A stretch of 64,000 nucleotides of DNA, taken from positions 62,001 through 126,000 of the forward strand of contig JAANDG010000371.1 in the NCBI GenBank assembly GCA_036852015.1, in the 5' to 3' direction. The notes beneath the pieces are model-generated. The model did not search any database, had not been told where the DNA came from, and saw only the letters and a program-made list of their open reading frames with translations. The position numbers and the translations under genes were made by a program. Every line of letters begins with the position of its first letter. The stretch's first letter is position 1. The DNA comes from Pelodera strongyloides (taxonomy: Eukaryota > Nematoda > Chromadorea > Rhabditida > Rhabditidae). Positions 1-10,904 of the stretch are shown here, piece after piece.

Positions 1-268
1 TATCAGTGAAATACTAATTAGTATAATTTGACAGCGCCATGGTTTACACGTAAAATGGAAAGGAAAACACCTTCAATTTGGCATGCGACTTTTTTTCTTG
101 CCGCTTGAACCGACTCTTTCATTATACATGAAAAAAATTGTAAAAAAACTTGGAAAAAAAGTATTTATTTAAAAATTTATTTAAAATGTTTCAGTCCCCT
201 GATGCCACTACGAAGGGATCCGTATGCGGATGTTGAAACGCCCATGTCACCGCCACTTAATGGTCAGT

Positions 269-303
269 TGATTTATCGATTTATCGATTTATCGATTTAT
301 CGA
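269..303. repeat. 8-bp tandem repeat (ATTTATCG)n
   Basis: About four perfect head-to-tail copies of an 8-bp unit, followed by a looser ATCGAT-rich stretch. Low-complexity DNA. Confidence 0.85.
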
Positions 304-717
304 TCAATTAAGTTATTATTGATCGATAATTAATCGCGCGATTAGTTTATCATCGAATTGTTGTTTGCTGGCCTGAATTCAACTACTTTGCGACCTGTTG
401 ATGGTTGTTTTTGATTTGTGTTTATTGTTTTTTTTGCTTACTTATCCTCTTCTTACCATTAGCTTACGTGCTCACGTCACATGCCGCAGGACGCAGATTT
501 TGGGCTTTCCATTTAACAAGTTTCTATTTTGAAATTGAAACTCGAGGCCGAAAATTCTTTCAATGAGCAATGTTCACTACGTAATTGTAAATAGTAAACT
601 TGCGTAATTAGGAAATGTTTACTGTTTTCATCAATACAGCGAAAGTGAACACTAAAAATACGATTACCGGTTTCTCCGCCATCTTCATAATAAGCGCATT
701 CACTCCTTGTTCTTTAT

Positions 718-872
718 TGTCCTTTTTTTGTCTTACCACAAAAGGAGGATCCTCCTCTTTCTATCTTTCTCACTTCCTCTCTTTCTATAAAAGGAGGATC
801 CTCCCTCTTTCCCTATTTCCTCATGTCATTTCCGCATTTCCTCTTTTTCCATAAAAGGAGGATCATCCCTCT
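718..872. repeat. Three spaced copies of an AAAAGGAGGATCCTCC motif
   Basis: A short motif containing the palindrome AGGAGGATCCTCCT occurs near 740, 790 and 855, spaced by pyrimidine-rich sequence. The third copy has one change in the palindrome. It looks like a degenerate ~55-65-bp tandem repeat. Confidence 0.7.
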
Positions 873-1453
873 CTCTCTCTCCTTGGTGTCCATAGTATCG
901 ATTGCCGGGTTGTCTTGTCTCTTCTTGGGCCCCTGGGTCCTTGGGTCCTATGGACCAACATCGAACCAGTAATGGACCTCCTATTCTCGACCGTGTTATT
1001 GGCCCCAACAACATGCCGATAGACAAAACTATGTCAGAAACCTCCCACGTATTTTAAAGCGGTATGGCACGTGGTTTTATAACTTTTGTTGGGTAAATGT
1101 ATTCCACTATCTATTATTTATGTGACCGTCTGAGATCTGAGCCAGAAGGGCGCTCCTTATAATACACTGGGAGTGCAATGTCCACAAACCATGTGCAGTA
1201 CCGCTTTGCGTACCTTCCTCCCCCCCTCCACATTTTAGTATTTTTGCAATAAGTGTTGCTATTTTCTATTATTTTCTTTCATTTGAAGCTGCCAATTCTG
1301 CCATATATTTTATGTTATATCCTGTCTGTGAGAAGGGTTGAGTTCCATAAATGTATACCAAAACGCCTGTGGATACATCCACGTTCCTGACTAAAACAAA
1401 TTACAGTAGTTTTAATCATTTTTGTAGTATTTCTTCACTTAATTCTATCGCTC

Positions 1454-1458
<5 letters not shown>

Positions 1459-1504
<46 letters not shown>
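1459..1504. repeat. CT microsatellite
   Basis: Uninterrupted (CT)n tract of about 45 bases on the + strand. Confidence 0.95.
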
Positions 1505-1506
<2 letters not shown>

Positions 1507-2549
1507 GTCTCTCAAATTTCTAGGAACTCTCTCTGACAATAAGTATCTCTGAGCATTCAATACAACAAATATAATATTAAAACTTTTCTTTGCTGTGCGT
1601 GAGAAGAGTCACTTATTGAGCGAAAAGCTCACAATACAGTGGATCGCGTCACGCATATAATAGACATAATTTATCATTTTCTTTCTGTGAACTGTTTATT
1701 AATTCTGAATTTCTTTTGAATTTTTTTTCGCTTGCATTAATTTATTCATCCGCTGCTTTGTGTCTTCAACTCCTCAGGAAATTTCTTACAATTGGTTAGT
1801 TATTTAAAACCAGTCTTCTCACGCCGCCTGAGGCGACTTACAAGGAAATATGATTAGCATGGGCATACTTATATACAAAGTTTCAAACGTATCATAAGAA
1901 ATTCACATAATAGGAAAAAATTGCATACGCATACTTCGATATTGAGCTGCGACACTTTTATACCCGAACACGAAAATTTGAATTTCCGTAACGCACATCG
2001 GTACGTAAATTACGCTACAGTTACTCTTTTATATAATAAGATGTCGCGTTTATGCTCCAACTACGGTATATTTATGAGAAACTAGTTTTGCTAATAATAT
2101 TCCCTGTTTTGGAGCGCGGTTTATGCAGCGCGGTTTGAAATGATTTGATTAGGAAATCCTGTAGCTTTATCAATGGAAAAATGCGAAGAATATTTTCCAC
2201 GTGGCGCTCACCATATGATTTCGTTGTAGTTTTCTGTGGGAATTCGTGAACTTCAAGCTAGCATCAGTTGTAGTTTGTAGTTCAGCTAATTAGCATATGT
2301 GGCATGCCCCGAGATGGACCTAACAATAAGTGGCCTTATGTCAGGGTTTTGGGCCCCGCATGCTAATCAATGCAAATGCATGGGGTCGCATTCGGGAGGC
2401 GCTTAAAACGAATTAAGGGCCCCCATTGAATAAGCCCTTGATGATGGGACACAGAAATGGGCGAAATGGCATATAAGAAAAATATTTTTGGTTTTGTTCC
2501 ACATTTATTTTATTGTTTATTGTTGGTGTTTGCTGCTTATAACTTATAT

Positions 2550-2685
2550 TGGCGTTTCCAAGTATCTCAAAAAAAAATCGGTGTGATTCTGTTAATACTA
2601 CCGTATCACGAAACCTGCATATGTAATATGAAAAAAAAAAAATTCTCGTGTAGTTCCAAGATACTGTAAATTTTCACCATAAATG
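2550..2685. mobile_element. Foldback element family C, copy 1 (degraded right end)
   Basis: Begins with a variant of GGGGTTTCCAAGTAT and carries the family's internal blocks (GTGATTCTGTTAATACTACC, then CTCGTGTAGTTCCAAGATAC). The right inverted end is decayed. Non-autonomous palindromic element without coding capacity. Confidence 0.75.
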
Positions 2686-3582
2686 GAATATTTTCACCAG
2701 AAAGGATGTGTAATAAAGCACAAATTCCGGTTATTCATTCCATATTTATTGGTCAGATTTATTTGACGCTTTGCGCTATGCCGGCTATGCGAATAGGTAT
2801 GGAGTATTTACCAGCCGAGAAGTAATAAGCTGCGAAACTTTTTTATATGTGGTATGAGTATGGATGCTGAAACTGACATTTCAAGCCGGAATTTCAGTCA
2901 AATGGGCTCTGTTTGTGACGTTTTCGCGTTGTGGAAATGAAAGAAATGAAGAATTTACTTTGTAGGATTAGCTTCCCCGGCCTAACTAATATGTAAGTAC
3001 ATGAAATAAATAAATTGTCGTCCCTAAATGTAATGGAACATATGTAATGGATAAAATTAACTGATACAGATGAGGCGATATTTCAATAAGCTGTAAAGCC
3101 AAAAGCCATGAGTAAAGTTAGCATCTTTTTTTGGCAGCCTATGACGTTCGCAAAAAAACTTTCTTGGCTATTTTTATAGCTAGCATCTGACTGACAGTGA
3201 GGTAAATCCCAGAGGAGTTAGTGGTTGACTTATTCGAAAAACTTGAAAATCTAGACAACAAAACGACTCGACACTTTCTTCTTTACATATTTCCCTTTTG
3301 CTATTCCTAGTTTTATTAATGGTTTTTATTTTACTAATGGGTCCCTTCCTTGTTAGTACGATGATATCGTTAGCGCACCATCATATTTTAGGGTGCCTTT
3401 TGGTTTGCGAGCTAGTAATAGCCACTGCCTCAAGAACTATTGTCTTCTTTGTCCCTACGACTCGTTGATCCAATAAACATTTATTATTATTACAATTATA
3501 AGGAACAATAACTACATAATTTACGATGTTTCATGATATTATATGTACAATACTTCTTTTGTTTTCATTTCATTCGCATCAT

Positions 3583-3736
3583 AATGGGGTTTCCAAGCAT
3601 GCTGAAAATCTACCGTATCTTCGAACTACACGAAAATATTTTTTTTAATTTTTCATATTATATATGCGGGTTTCGTGCAGAAATACGGTAGTATTGACAG
3701 AATCACATCGATTTTTGGGATTCTTGGAAACCCCAT
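3583..3736. mobile_element. Foldback element family C, copy 2
   Basis: Inverted ends ATGGGGTTTCCAAGCAT and TTCTTGGAAACCCCAT bound a ~154-bp AT-rich element. Relative to copy 1 the interior is inverted. No ORF. Confidence 0.85.
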
Positions 3737-4049
3737 GCCCATACACACCTTGCCCTATTGCCCATCATTTTTTTTTAACCGTCATTCATTCAACGTGATT
3801 TTCAGCGCACAATGTCCGCTAAATATCTAAAGTTAATTAGCTTCCCGTTTCTCATTAACCATATCATATTAAATAATCAATCAATAATCAACAATTCTTC
3901 TAGTTCTCCCGTCGCCTGCGCTCTCCACGGGCCGCCGACTCCCTCCGCTTCCAGTTAGAAACTCAATTCTGGATTCTCTACCAACGATGAGCCACATAAC
4001 GCCGGGAAGTCATTTACCATCCGCCCAACCGAAGGAGGATCACCGACTA

Positions 4050-4245
4050 TGCTTTGGTACGCAAGATTACTAATTACGATTGTCTGTGACATTATGCGTT
4101 TTGGTACGCAAGTTTACTAATTACGATTGCAGCGGTGATATTATGCGTTTTCGGTACGCAAGTTTACTAATTACGATTTACGCGGTGGAAAAATTACGTG
4201 TTGATTTGGTACGCAGGGTCGAATATTTACTAAAATACGATTGTC
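4050..4245. repeat. ~50-bp degenerate tandem repeat upstream of the JIP gene
   Basis: Roughly three and a half copies of a unit beginning TTTGGTACGCAAG and containing TTTACTAATTACGATT. Copies diverge towards the 3' end. It lies about 250 bp before the first JIP exon. Confidence 0.85.
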
Positions 4246-4493
4246 AGGTTGTTCAACTTTTCATACTATTCGCAATACTGATTAGCCCTATAGTATTGTA
4301 TGGTAAACGATGTGTAGCGCATGTATACATGCGTTACATGAACATGAGAGCATGCGATGCTAGAAATACACAGACGTATACATATTTATGCCGCAGCTCC
4401 AAAGGTGGTATGAATCTAACTTCAGTGTAAACTTATTGCTAATGAAAAATAGACGACTTATTGTTTATTTTTACAAACTATTCTTTTCAAGGC

Positions 4494-7400
4494 ATGGAAT
4501 CAATCATGGGCCGCAGTGCTCTGGAGGATAGCTTTTACGAGGAGGATGGCATGAACGGAAACAATACGTTTGTATCACGACGAGCTAGGAAATGTAGGTT
4601 TTTTTTGTTAGCAATTTATTTAATTAGTCGGGCCCACTGGAAAAGTCTAACTGAATTTTCGTGCGCTGAAAGAAGAGGATTAGAAAATCATTACAGTGAA
4701 AACCGCATTCCATAAGACCCAAAACTCGTTGAGTTATAGCCCGCAGAGGGAGAGTCTCCGCGGACGGTTACCGTAAACATGCGTAATTAGGTCAAGTAGG
4801 CAATTAGACAGGCAATTGTTAGTCGGGATTGAGATTGCAGCCTTCTTCTCTCCAGACGACTCGTCTGGGGTCTCTTCTTGTACGGGGAGTGAATCGCTGA
4901 ATCCAACGCACCGAGTTCAATCGGCTTTCTTCCCAAGACATAGTGACGAGGTAAGTTCCCAACTTAAAGCTGAATGATACTGGGCTAATAAGCGCATACT
5001 GAGTGATTGTATTCCTATGACATGTATTATACGCAAATTTTGTTCCATTTTGTGCCACACAGGAATACACAAGTTTGAAGATAAAACATGGGAATGCGGT
5101 GTCCAGGGTAGAGTTATTTATTGTTGGTTATTATAGTGGTACTGTAAATTGTTGACAGAACGCCGGCTTAAATATTGTTAAAGTTGAAATAATTAGGAAA
5201 TTTATGGACCCTTTTATCGACGATTTTATAGATGAGATCCCATCTAATTTATTAACTTTTCAATTTGATTTTGACATTGAATTAAATTTTCTAGATTTTA
5301 CTGGAAGTCGGTGATGCTGTACATGTTGACCGAACGTGTGAGGATCATTGGTGTTATGGTATGTTGTTTTATAATTCCACCATGATTTGTTATGAATGTG
5401 TCACGACTTATCGTCCTCGTTCGGCATACTTGCCCTCGCGAGAATAGCGGGCGCATGTACAAAGAAACTGTGCCGCGTTAGCTCAGTTGGTAGAGCGTCA
5501 GACTTTTAATCTGAATGTCAGGGGTTCGAGCCCCCTACGCGGCTGACCCTTTTGCTCTCGCTTTTTGCTCTGTTCGAAATGCGAGTATGAAAACTGCAAA
5601 ACGAATTTTTATTAGAATGTAATTTATGAATGTGTTCCTGAAATGTTTCAGACCAGTTTCAATGACAATTTAAACTCACTATGTTCCTTTATACACCTAT
5701 TGGTGCCACGTATGAATTATTATGCGTGTAACTGCACTTATTATTGCATTGTTACTAATTATGATTTATTAGTGAAAGGTTATGAAAAAAAACGTATTAA
5801 TTTATTTTCAAGGAACTAACCTTCGTACTGGACAGCATGGTATTTTCCCTTCGGCTGTTGTATGTGAAATAGATCTCGTGGAGGAAATATGTCTAGGAGC
5901 ACTACCTTCAAATACACAAAGTTAGTTAATTTTTCATATAACGCAAAAACGAAACGATACATGACTTGATGGGGCTTAGTTAACGGTGGCATATGAGTCG
6001 AAACAAGAGCGCAAGAAACATGGCCGCGTGGCGCAATGGATAACGCGTCTGCCTACGGAGCAGAAGATTGTAGGTTCGATCCCTACCGCGGTCGAATGTT
6101 TTTTGCGCCAGCAGGGAATATCGACCATTATAAGAATTTCAGTACCAGTTTGTCAGGTTATATTTTGAATGATGTCGGACATATAAATACTTGTTTTTCA
6201 GAACTTATGAATGAACGCGACACATTTTATTTGACACTATTGGCTTCAATTGAAGTTGCACATCATAAAGGAAACGACGTCTTGGTTCAAGCAATTAATA
6301 AGGTAAAAATTGTCTGATATAAGTATGCTTCATAACAGCTTCTTAATTAGCCACTAATTGCAGGATACACTAGCTCCATTCATAGGAAAATGTTGTGCTT
6401 GCTGATTAGCACAGTTGTATGTACATTCACATTGAGTTAGTGTTTATTTGTATAGTTATGTAGTTACAATATTCATGGGAAAATAAAATAAATACTACTA
6501 AATTCAGGTGCTAAACACGTACAAAAATAAGGAAGAAGTAATAGTTCCACAAACAGTGTTGATGGAAGTTTCATTCCGTGGTATTCACGTTATTGACAAA
6601 CGGAAAAAGAACGTAAGTTGTTTAGTTTTATTATTTCCTTAATTTATTTAATTTCATTTAATTCTTCTATGAGGTGCCCGTAAAGATGCGCGCTATATTT
6701 TACCCAGAGAATCGACAAGAGCCACCTAATGCCTCATGGCGCGGTGGTTGGGCTCTTGCTCACCAGCACGACCAAAGTTCAATTCCCGCTCGTGGTTAGA
6801 AGTGGTTGCGTGCTTGATGGCCGCCGCCATTCGATCCGACGAGAAATTATAATGGCCCATTATGGGAATGTATTTCCACGTTTAGGGATTTGCATATAAG
6901 AAATGTTCCAGACATTTAAGCATTTTGCTCAAATTTATATAGGTTGCATAAGATGCATGCAGGATGCAGCGAGTCTGTAAAACATGCATATTTTATATTT
7001 ATGGTATTTTAACTTTCTAGTGTATTATTAGAACTATTAGAACAAACAAGCTTGAATGTTGTTTTTGGTTCATTTCATTATAGCTTTGTAAAAGTTTCAG
7101 TTTTTCCAATGCCCGACATTCGACTTTTTCTACAGTTTGCAAAATATTTCGTTCTGTGGAGCGCATCCCAAGCAATTGAAGTGAGTTATAGTATTTGAGT
7201 TGTTAAAGCGAAATGCTAGCCTCTTTGGAAAATTTGCATATGATAAGCAAATCCTACGTATCCTATAATTTTGTACGATTGCCGTGGACGCTCGTACACA
7301 ATTAGCATAGGACACATAGGATTTGCTTATCATATGCAAATTTTCCAAAGGGGCAAGCATTTCGCTTTAAAGCGAAAATACCGGCCGGTTTTTGAAACAC

Positions 7401-8566
7401 ATCGTGGACAACTGAATTCCTGCGTAATTATGCTAATTTACCCGAATTTGATTTTTTATTCTAATTTAAATTCATTTGCACGAGTTGCACAAATAAGAAT
7501 GCTGGTGTACTTGATGTGTTTCAAAAAGCGGCCGGTATTTCGCTTTAAAATCCACATAAAATCGTTGGTTTTTATGGTGCGGAAAAGTGGTGCTCACAGC
7601 GTTGGTCAGAGCATTATCCGATTTGCGCGAGTAGGCGGCGTGAAAACGGCGTGTAAATCTCATTTGGCGTATATTTTTATAAGTTTGTAGTCCTAAAATT
7701 AATGTTTTCAGATATTTTGGCTTTATAACAAAGCACCCGTTGCTTCCGCGGTTTGCGTGCCATGTGTTCCTCTCTAATGAACCAACACAACCAATCGTCG
7801 AGTCAATCGGGTGAGCAATTAATATTATTTAATTATAATACCAGACGGCTGCGCCGCCTGAGGCGACCTTCTAGTACATTTTTATTTCATACATACGTGA
7901 AACGTGGATTCAAAAGTGATTCAAAAAATTAGCATATGCTAAAATCCTCGCTTTATTGCTTCTTTTGTTGCTCTAGATTTGCATGTTCTTTGTATGTTAA
8001 TCGAAGTACTTTGAGCGCCGCGGACGCGCCCGAACGATATACCACACACATTCCGTATATGCAGCCTTTTTTGGACTTTTGTGAGAGGGGCGCTCGGGAT
8101 GTGAGATGGCTCAGTGCATGGGAACATGAACTACTGAACCAATCCTACTTCCTGAGCGTAACGCACATCATTCAAACACACAAACAATCAAACAAACAAA
8201 CAAACAAACAAACAAAGCTCCCAACTTTAAATAAGATATTGATATTTGTAGTCTGTAGTAGTTTAATCTGTAGTTTATAGTTTAAAACGCGTATGGAAAT
8301 TATGACGCACACCACCGGACAACTCATGTATTTGATGCAATTGTGTCCCATTCTGTGCGGGTAGTCCGCAGAGTGCACATAAATTTGCATATAATACATA
8401 GGAGCGCGTATATCCAAATGTCTTTCAAAAACACGTGTTATGCCGCTTTAAAATGATTGTCTGCTATTACGGTGCTATATGTATTTATTTTAGCCGAGCC
8501 TTCAAGCGTTCGTACGATGAATATATGGCATTCGCACACCCAACGGAGGATATATATCTGGAATAA
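4494..8566 (+). CDS. jip-1: JIP1-type JNK-interacting scaffold (SH3 + PTB), nine exons
   Basis: Exons 4494-4593, 4841-4950, 5295-5358, 5813-5920, 6202-6302, 6508-6612, 7101-7180, 7712-7810 and 8494-8566 join in frame to a 279-residue protein. Residues ~55-115 form an SH3 domain ([26 protein letters not shown]). Residues ~130-279 form a PTB/PID domain ([47 protein letters not shown]) with the JIP C-terminus ending EDIYLE, as in JIP1/JIP2. JIPs hold JNK, MKK and MLK kinases together and link to kinesin-1. The start is the first ATG after a TTTTCAAG acceptor that could be a spliced-leader site. Vertebrate JIP1 is much longer and carries an N-terminal JNK-binding motif that I do not see, so upstream exons may be missing. 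Exon 1 uses a GTAGGT donor chosen because it alone keeps frame. The stop codon overlaps an AATAAA. Confidence 0.9.
5472..5544 (+). tRNA. tRNA-Lys (anticodon TTT)
   Basis: A 73-base cloverleaf: acceptor GCCGCGT paired with ACGCGGC, D arm GCTCAGTTGGTAGAGC, anticodon stem TCAGA/TCTGA with loop CTTTTAA, T arm GGGGTTCGAGCCCC. No intron. A TTTT pol III stop follows within ten bases. It lies in the sense direction inside intron 3 of the JIP gene. Confidence 0.97.
6022..6094 (+). tRNA. tRNA-Arg (anticodon ACG)
   Basis: A 73-base cloverleaf: acceptor GGCCGCG paired with CGCGGTC (one G-T pair), D arm GCGCAATGGATAACGC, anticodon stem TCTGC/GCAGA with loop CTACGGA, T arm TAGGTTCGATCCCTA. No intron; TTTTTT follows a few bases downstream. 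It sits in intron 4 of the JIP gene, same strand. Confidence 0.97.
6732..6800 (+). repeat. tRNA-like sequence (A and B boxes)
   Basis: A-box-like TGGCGCGGTGGTTGGG is followed 23 bases later by B-box-like AGTTCAATTCC. No full cloverleaf folds by eye. Decayed tRNA or tRNA-derived retroposon, in intron 6 of the JIP gene. Confidence 0.5.
7203..7371. mobile_element. Palindromic element family B, copy 1
   Basis: A near-perfect inverted repeat ~169 bp long with ends TTAAAGCGAAATGCTAGCC and its complement, arms running through CATATGATAAGCAAATCCTA to a short centre. Its right end shares the TTTAAA with the adjoining family A element. Lies in intron 7 of the JIP gene. Confidence 0.9.
7366..7549. mobile_element. 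Palindromic element family A, copy 1
   Basis: Inverted ends TTTAAAGCGAAAATACCGGC and CGGCCGGTATTTCGCTTTAA, followed inwards by TTTTTGAAACACATCG and its complement, with an AT-rich centre. No coding capacity. Resembles the PALTTAA/PALTTTAAA-style palindromes known from Caenorhabditis genomes (name from general knowledge, not a search). Confidence 0.9.
7839..8234 (+). mobile_element. ~390-bp retroposon-like element family E, copy 1
   Basis: Nearly identical to 26364-26744. Starts TACCAGACGGCTGCGCCGCC, contains a small shared open frame ([15 protein letters not shown]...), and ends with (CAAA)n followed by GCTCCCAACTTTA. The simple-repeat tail suggests RNA-mediated insertion. Located in intron 8 of the JIP gene in the sense direction. 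Confidence 0.8.
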
Positions 8567-8567
8567 A
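8562..8567 (+). terminator. Polyadenylation signal AATAAA of the JIP gene
   Basis: AATAAA overlaps the TAA stop codon of the JIP gene (8564-8566), so the 3' UTR should be very short if this signal is used. Confidence 0.6.
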
Positions 8568-8818
8568 GATATAGTTTTAATTTAAATTATTGATTGATTT
8601 GCTTATAATTATTGATTTTTGTCGTGTTGTTGCCTATGCCTATGTTGGAGCAAGTCTGAACTAAAAACACTTATTTATAATTTTTATTTATATCAAATAA
8701 TATTTATATCATCTATACTCTTGCCGCTTCGTTTACCGCTAGAATGTCTTTCTGTTATGTTAGTCAGGCATTTTACATACTGTATGCATACTTATTATTT
8801 TAGAAATAGAGATGTTTT

Positions 8819-8985
8819 TTTAAAGCGAAATACCATCCGGTTTTTGAAACTCATCGGAAATATCTGCATTCTCATGCGGTTATGCTAAGAGGGGAATTGG
8901 GGTCTATTTTTATTCTACTTTATTTTATGTTTATGCTCATTTGCATATGACGAGCGTTAAAAAACCGGCCGGTATTTCGCTTTAA
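8819..8985. mobile_element. Palindromic element family A, copy 2
   Basis: Ends TTTAAAGCGAAATACC and CCGGCCGGTATTTCGCTTTA; about 167 bp with the usual AT-rich centre. Left arm carries CATCCGG instead of CGGCCGG. Confidence 0.88.
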
Positions 8986-9646
8986 TTTTGCTTATAAGTT
9001 GTGTTTTTATGATGATTTTTGAACAAATTACCCCCACTGTGATCGCGCATTTACATTGAACAAAATTCTGTAACTTGTATTGATTTAATTTAATCACACC
9101 TAATAAGTAAAATATCCAACATTAAAATAAGTTCATTACTTTTATAATTTATAAATAATTAAGTAAGGAACAGTACTGTATTAAGTTTCTATATAGAAAT
9201 TTAACGTGTTCAATTTTTTTCGTTCGATTAATTGATTGATGGATTTAGCTGTGGGTTCGAGTCCAACGCTTTGCTTTTTTTTGCGCATTGAATGGCAACG
9301 TTTCGGCAACCCTTTGCCAACGGCAAAATATTGGCAACCTATTGGGGGTGCGCCCGAAAAACGTCCTTTTTTGCACAAAACACCTGAGTTATCGATTGAT
9401 TGATATAATTTACCTACCCTACGAGTATACGTGCTAACGGATATTTTTATTCGTAATTTAACTTTTTTATTTATTTCGCGAATGTGGTTTTCACCCATTT
9501 TTATGCTTTCTCAATGAACAAAGTTAGATGAAAGCCTTTTTTTAACACTCCTATCACTATCGGCCTTTTATTGTTGCCCAAGATGTTTTCATGAAAATCT
9601 TGGTAATTTCCTGAATAAACCTTGCTCGATTTTTTTTGTCTACCCT

Positions 9647-9800
9647 ATTAGCCCGTATTCTCGAGTCGACGGGAATGTTCCGTTTGGGAGCTCATTCGTA
9701 TGCAAATTTTTCCTGCAGCTAGTCTAGATAGTCGAGAAATTTGCATACAAAGGATTTCCCAAACGGAACATTCCCGTCGACCCGAGAATACGGGCTATTA
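9647..9800. mobile_element. Palindromic element family G
   Basis: Inverted ends TAGCCCGTATTCTCG and CGAGAATACGGGCTA with arms of about 60 bases (through GACGGGAATGTTCCGTTTGGG) and a short loop around 9715. Only one copy seen. Its ends are unlike families A-C. Confidence 0.88.
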
Positions 9801-10028
9801 TATTCATTGTTTATTATTTTAAAATACAAAAATTCAAGTACTCATACAACAACTTGATTCGAACAAACAACAGGTGGTATATTTTAGTGTAAACGCGTTT
9901 AGTTTAGGCATATATATTTTGGTGTTAAGTTACTTAGGTACGCATATTTTAAGGGTACGAGTTGAGGTACGCACATTGTAGTGTAAATATGCCGCATTGG
10001 CGGCCCAACAGGCCTTGCTTTCCTAATT

Positions 10029-10086
10029 GCAAGTGTGGCCCAACCTGGCCACTTGATCAAGTGTGGCCCAACCTGGTCACTTGATA
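10029..10086. repeat. Two head-to-tail copies of a palindromic 28-mer
   Basis: Two copies of CAAGTGTGGCCCAACCTGG plus CCACTTGAT differ by one base. Each copy is partly self-complementary. Confidence 0.85.
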
Positions 10087-10375
10087 TGCAAATTTGTCAT
10101 TACAACCTGGCGCGTGTCGTGATTAATTGCGGTTTCTTACACAGTGAAGGTGCCATGATTACAGCTTGGGAATTTCTTGGTGTTGCTGGATTTTATAAGG
10201 AGTTTGGTTATTTCGTTAATATTTATATTTATATTTATATTATTATTTACTTTGTGAATTTTTTTTCTGAATAATGAATTTCGAGCATTTTTTTCTTTGG
10301 AGTCTGAGTTATTTTTTCAATTCAAATGTTGACTAAACTTGAAAATCATAGTCTGTGCAGGGAGCGTACACATTC

Positions 10376-10580
10376 GTTAAGCTGGCGAAAGCCCACGTGA
10401 AAATTGGCGTGCAAGTGGCAACGTTATGGCGAACATGCTGCGTTGAAAAATGGAATGCCGTAGCGTTGTAGCTTGCACGCCATTTCCATTCCATGTACAT
10501 TTTTGCAAGCCACCACGTTGCCAAATGCACATTGCACGCCGTTCTCACGCGGCTTGCACGCCAAGTTTCGTCAGTGGTTT
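10376..10580. mobile_element. GC-rich foldback family F, copy 1
   Basis: Carries the family blocks TTGGCGTGCAAGTGGCAACG and CGCGGCTTGCACGCCAAGTT in inverted arrangement. Related copies are at 36096-36192 and 39836-39972. Confidence 0.7.
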
Positions 10581-10904
10581 GGCGAAGGTAGAGCGAAGTT
10601 GGCGGTGAGAGACAGCACCACGGCTTTACTGCTCTATATCAATTACTGCCATTGATAATTTTTTGTCTTTCTTCTCTCACTCTTACCTCTCACAATATTC
10701 AAATCCTTCTAAATTTCTTATATTAGTTTTCTTATAGCACTCCTAATTTTCTTAACCTATATTCTTTGTATATATTTTTCCAAGTTTTCAGATTTATGTA
10801 TTTTTTTACGTCAACCGTAATAAAAAAACAAATATCTAGTAAATATTCGATGCCTGCGAAACTGCCTGTAGCACCCCTTTAACGAAACGCGCATGGCAAA
10901 AAGA

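Larger units (their letters stand above)
1..4493. other. 5' flank of the JIP gene, no gene seen
   Basis: No exon with convincing protein similarity or phase-compatible splice sites was found here. The stretch holds short tandem repeats (269-303, 718-872, 1459-1504, 4050-4245), one half-site of a TTTAAAGC-type palindrome (about 1055-1085), and two copies of the GGGGTTTCCAAGTAT foldback (2550-2685 and 3583-3736). Upstream non-coding exons of the JIP gene could lie here unseen. Confidence 0.5.
8567..10904. other. Intergenic region, no gene seen
   Basis: AT-rich spacer between the JIP gene and the initiator tRNA. It holds a family A palindrome (8819-8985), a sharp 154-bp palindrome (9647-9800), a duplicated 28-mer (10029-10086) and a GC-rich foldback (10376-10580). 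No exon with plausible splice sites and protein similarity was found. Confidence 0.6.

Noticed and set aside
5986..6317. Two open frames across 5986-6317
   Set aside because: They read through tRNA-Arg; only 6202-6302 is coding, as a JIP exon in another context.
10473..10655. Overlapping short frames on both strands near 10.4-10.6 kb
   Set aside because: They lie in the family F foldback and are mirror images of each other.
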